From Flavobacterium saccharophilum (GTDB lineage Bacteria; Bacteroidota; Bacteroidia; Flavobacteriales; Flavobacteriaceae), in contig NZ_FRBY01000002.1 of NCBI RefSeq assembly GCF_900142735.1, positions 930,001 through 994,000 on the forward strand: DNA of 64,000 nucleotides, read 5' to 3'. This document shows, piece after piece, positions 63,431-64,000 of the stretch. Position 1 is the first letter of the stretch; each line of letters opens with the position of its first letter. The notes below the pieces were generated by a model, which was not told the origin of the DNA, did not search any database, and saw only the letters and a program-made list of their open reading frames with translations. The translations under genes and the position numbers were made by a program.

Positions 63431-64000
63431 TTACCATTTTCGGTATTTATGACCTTTAACTGCATAGAAAAGAATCATTATATAAGATGGCAATAACATT
63501 AAATAAGCCAACTGATTTCCGCTCCTGGAAACATCTTGCGTTCCGGCGGCTATATTTGATGTATTTATAGTTTCTGTAATTAATCCATATAATAGGGGAA
63601 AAATAGCACCGCCAATAATTCCCATAATCAAAATGGCACTTCCAATTTTGGTATATCCTCCTAAATCTTCAAGAGCCATTGGCCAGATTGCCGGCCAGCA
63701 AAGTGCATTTGCCAAACCAAGTAATGCTACTAAAAGAATTACAATTGGCAAATTTGGAACTCCAGGCAATTGAATTGTTAATTTAGGTGAAATAATTACA
63801 ATTGCTAAAACCAAAATGATTCCTAAAATCCCTGAACCTTTTAAAGCCGTTACCTGTGAAAGGTATTTTGGAATCAGCGTTATTCCTAATATATATCCAA
63901 CAACCATGGCTGACATCGTAAAAGAAGTCAACTTTAAATAAAAGTTTCCTTCGTCTCCGTACACTCCTAATTGTTTCCCGAAGCCTCCAATTGAATCTCC
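63431..64000 (-). CDS. Sugar MFS transporter (FucP/NagP-like), partial at right edge
   Basis: The frame has no start inside the window: it continues from 63964 through 12 further in-frame codons to the edge (GDSIGGFGKQLG before VYGDEGNF). The visible ~190 C-terminal residues hold about six membrane helices, with ANALCWPAIWPMALEDLGGY and GGAIFPLLYGLITETI, which match the FucP/NagP/glucose-galactose branch of MFS. Its place before nagB suggests N-acetylglucosamine or glucosamine import. Confidence 0.85.
   Translation of the reverse strand, partial: GDSIGGFGKQLGVYGDEGNFYLKLTSFTMSAMVVGYILGITLIPKYLSQVTALKGSGILGIILVLAIVIISPKLTIQLPGVPNLPIVILLVALLGLANALCWPAIWPMALEDLGGYTKIGSAILIMGIIGGAIFPLLYGLITETINTSNIAAGTQDVSRSGNQLAYLMLLPSYIMILFYAVKGHKYRKW

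Overview
The window is about two-thirds A+T. It carries SusC/SusD-type glycan uptake genes, two proteins with C-terminal type IX secretion sorting domains, many lipoproteins, and promoter-like sites of the Bacteroidetes form (TAnnTTTG, sometimes with TTG 17-23 bases upstream). Together these point to a Flavobacterium-like member of the Flavobacteriaceae. The genus is an inference; no rRNA or tRNA gene is present. Most of the window is ordinary chromosome.

Layout. 1-9949 (minus strand) is one polysaccharide-utilisation locus: a propeller/Y_Y_Y/LuxR sensor-regulator, a SusC porin, a SusD lipoprotein, a surface glycan-binding lipoprotein with a duplicated module, and a PKD-type lipoprotein cut by the left edge. 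10291-16939 holds uvrA, a small membrane protein and an MscS channel, and runs into a four-gene envelope glycan cluster (flippase, glycosyltransferase, YfhO, DUF4834; 15470-21131). 21256-30375 holds an outer-membrane protein, a GNAT protein, an alpha-oxoamine synthase, a NYN-LOTUS protein next to a ferredoxin-type glutamate synthase, paralogous lipoproteins and a GH88 hydrolase. 30501-31266 is a REP-associated tyrosine transposase (RAYT) gene with inverted palindromes on both sides. 31325-45109 is housekeeping and regulation: ABC exporter, RdgB, DEAD-box helicase, DUF389, a 36-residue lysine-rich peptide, PepD, a DUF3810/ECF-sigma/membrane-protein cluster, an acyltransferase and a Nudix enzyme. 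45202-52126 has a delta-60 repeat T9SS protein and an mnmA-subtilase-nitronate monooxygenase operon. 52270-64000 has an exported glucan-dikinase-like protein, a fasciclin lipoprotein, pyrG-yidC, and a nagB-PIG-L fusion behind a sugar MFS transporter.

How the genes work together. The locus at the left edge would sense, bind and import an oligosaccharide. The right-edge pair would import an amino sugar and deaminate it. pyrG, yidC, uvrA and mnmA are core functions.

The least explained signals are in non-coding DNA. Several families of short palindromic or degenerate repeats occur: a REP pair at 10071-10159, RAYT-flanking palindromes, GCCACGAATTCACGAATT hairpins, a tandem 89-bp element with inverted ends at 60777-60964, and a degenerate repeat found just after stop codons in the same orientation as the gene it follows. 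Among proteins, the exported dikinase-like protein, the atypical PlsC-like enzyme and the membrane-metalloprotease/ECF cluster deserve a second look.
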